DNA of 64,000 bases from Paraburkholderia megapolitana (GTDB lineage: Bacteria > Pseudomonadota > Gammaproteobacteria > Burkholderiales > Burkholderiaceae), in contig NZ_CP041745.1 in assembly GCF_007556815.1 (NCBI RefSeq), positions 558,001-622,000 of the forward strand, read 5' to 3'. Under the pieces are notes generated by a model. That model did not search any database and had not been told where the DNA came from. It saw nothing but the letters and a program-made list of their open reading frames with translations. The position numbers and the translations under genes are program-made. Positions 63,021 to 64,000 of the stretch are shown in pieces; within the stretch, counting starts at the first letter, position 1; each line of letters begins with the position of its first letter.

Positions 63021-63048
63021 AAAGGCCGGTTCGAATGAACCGGCCTTT
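63021..63048. terminator. Two-way terminator between the MFS gene and secF
   Basis: AAAGGCCGGTTC-GAAT-GAACCGGCCTTT is a perfect 12 bp stem with a four-base loop between converging genes. Confidence 0.8.
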
Positions 63049-63090
63049 GCGTTTTAGCCTTGCAGCCTCAGATAGATCGCATCGCAGCGC

Positions 63091-64000
63091 TTAAACCTGC
63101 GCGCCCGCGTTCGGATCGTTCGGATCGTGGCTTTCCTTCTTTTCCTTCAGCAGGTCTTCCCGCTTCACGCCGAGCCACATCGCGAGCGCGGCCGCGACGA
63201 ACACCGACGAATAGATACCGAACAGAATACCGACCGTCAGCGCCAGCGCGAAGTAGTGCAGCGTCGGACCGCCAAACAGGAACATCGACAGCACCATCAT
63301 CTGCGTACTGCCGTGGGTGATGATCGTGCGCGACATCGTGCTGGTGATTGCGTGGTTGATGACTTCGACCACGGTCATCTTGCGTTCGCGGCGGAAGGTC
63401 TCGCGAATCCGGTCGAAGATAACGACCGATTCGTTCACCGAGTAGCCGAGCACCGCCAGCACCGCGGCGAGCACCGACAACGAGAACTCCCACTGGAAAA
63501 ACGCGAAGAAGCCGAGAATGATCACCACGTCGTGCAGGTTGGCGATCACGCCGGCCACCGCGTACTTCCACTCGAAGCGGAACGACAGGTACAGCACGAT
63601 GCCGATCACCACGCAGGCGAGCGCGAGCAGACCGTCGGTGGCGAGTTCCTTGCCGACCTGCGGGCCGACGAACTGCACACTGCGCAACTCTGCCTGCGCG
63701 TCGGCGCCCTTCAGCGCGCCCATCACCTGGTCGCTCTGTTGTGCGGACGTGAGGCCCTGCTTGGCCGGCAGGCGGATCAGGATGTCGCGCGAGGTGCCGA
63801 AGTTCTGCACCTGCGCGTCGGCGTAGCCGAGCTTGCCGAGTGTGGCGCGCACGGGTTCGAGCACGACTGCCTGCGGATACTGCACCTCGATCACGGTGCC
63901 GCCGGTGAATTCCACTGACAGATGCAGCCCGCGATGCAGCAGGAAGAACACGGCCGCGGCGAACGTGAGCAGCGAGATCGTGTTGAACAGCAACGCCCGC
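63091..64000 (-). CDS. secF: Protein translocase subunit SecF, N-terminus cut by the window
   Basis: SecF works with SecD to drive late steps of protein export using the proton gradient. The frame stays open to the end of the window; the ALLFNTISLL part is preceded by more codons in the family, so roughly 13 to 20 N-terminal residues are missing. HLSVEFTGGTVIEVQ is the periplasmic start, and AVLGYSVNESVVIFDRIRE the typical RND signature, with six helices overall. secD should lie just outside. Confidence 0.95.
   Translation of the reverse strand, partial: RALLFNTISLLTFAAAVFFLLHRGLHLSVEFTGGTVIEVQYPQAVVLEPVRATLGKLGYADAQVQNFGTSRDILIRLPAKQGLTSAQQSDQVMGALKGADAQAELRSVQFVGPQVGKELATDGLLALACVVIGIVLYLSFRFEWKYAVAGVIANLHDVVIILGFFAFFQWEFSLSVLAAVLAVLGYSVNESVVIFDRIRETFRRERKMTVVEVINHAITSTMSRTIITHGSTQMMVLSMFLFGGPTLHYFALALTVGILFGIYSSVFVAAALAMWLGVKREDLLKEKKESHDPNDPNAGAQV

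Overview
The window is a 64 kb piece of a GC-rich, gene-dense proteobacterial chromosome. Gene content and order point to Burkholderiaceae, most likely Paraburkholderia or Burkholderia, chromosome 1. Markers are bamE-dapB, leuS-lptE-holA-proA, edd-eda next to hexR, pepP-ubiH-dusB-fis-purH-ruvCAB, three-gene pntAA-pntAB-pntB, and the pqi operon with a Gcr-type membrane protein. The genus is inferred from remembered gene order, not from a search. I saw no tRNA, rRNA, CRISPR array, phage, transposase or plasmid gene. Nearly everything is core metabolism and housekeeping.

Layout. 1-9.1 kb: envelope and translation genes (bamE tail, dapB, an ExbB/ExbD pair, leuS, lptE, holA, proA, hemJ). 9.1-15.2 kb: an Entner-Doudoroff/gluconate module (hexR, edd, eda, gntP, gntK); two HexR-type operators lie between hexR and edd, each overlapping one of the divergent promoters. 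15.2-22.6 kb: purB, a LysR regulator, glutamate dehydrogenase and the glutamate/aspartate importer gltIJKL, with two hairpins between gltI and gltJ. 22.6-31.8 kb: a YafJ-like amidotransferase, pyrC, a DUF3025 gene running into rnpB, osmC, a probable new small RNA, rplM-rpsI, erpA, anmK, tyrS and dtd; dtd has a duplicated start region.

31.9-41.9 kb: a phosphatase, an MpaB-family protein, then on the minus strand ruvBAC, purH, fis, dusB, a UbiH-family hydroxylase and pepP. 41.9-42.9 kb: a roughly 0.85 kb inverted-repeat element with no credible gene. 42.9-50.4 kb: NUDIX, mnmA, a glutamate synthase-like protein, GST and proton-translocating transhydrogenase. 50.4-59.3 kb: a WYL regulator and VOC gene, an RlmL-like methyltransferase, a Gcr-family membrane protein and pqiA-pqiA-pqiB-pqiC. 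59.7-64 kb: cytochrome b561 with two YceI genes, an MHS transporter and the start-truncated secF.

The best candidates for something undescribed are regulatory or structural, not a new protein system: the small RNA at about 26937-27028 with two CTCCTCC motifs, the paired HexR operators, the inverted-repeat element, the 17-codon upstream ORF overlapping dtd, the T-N11-A palindrome before gdhA, and the palindrome before the VOC/WYL operon.
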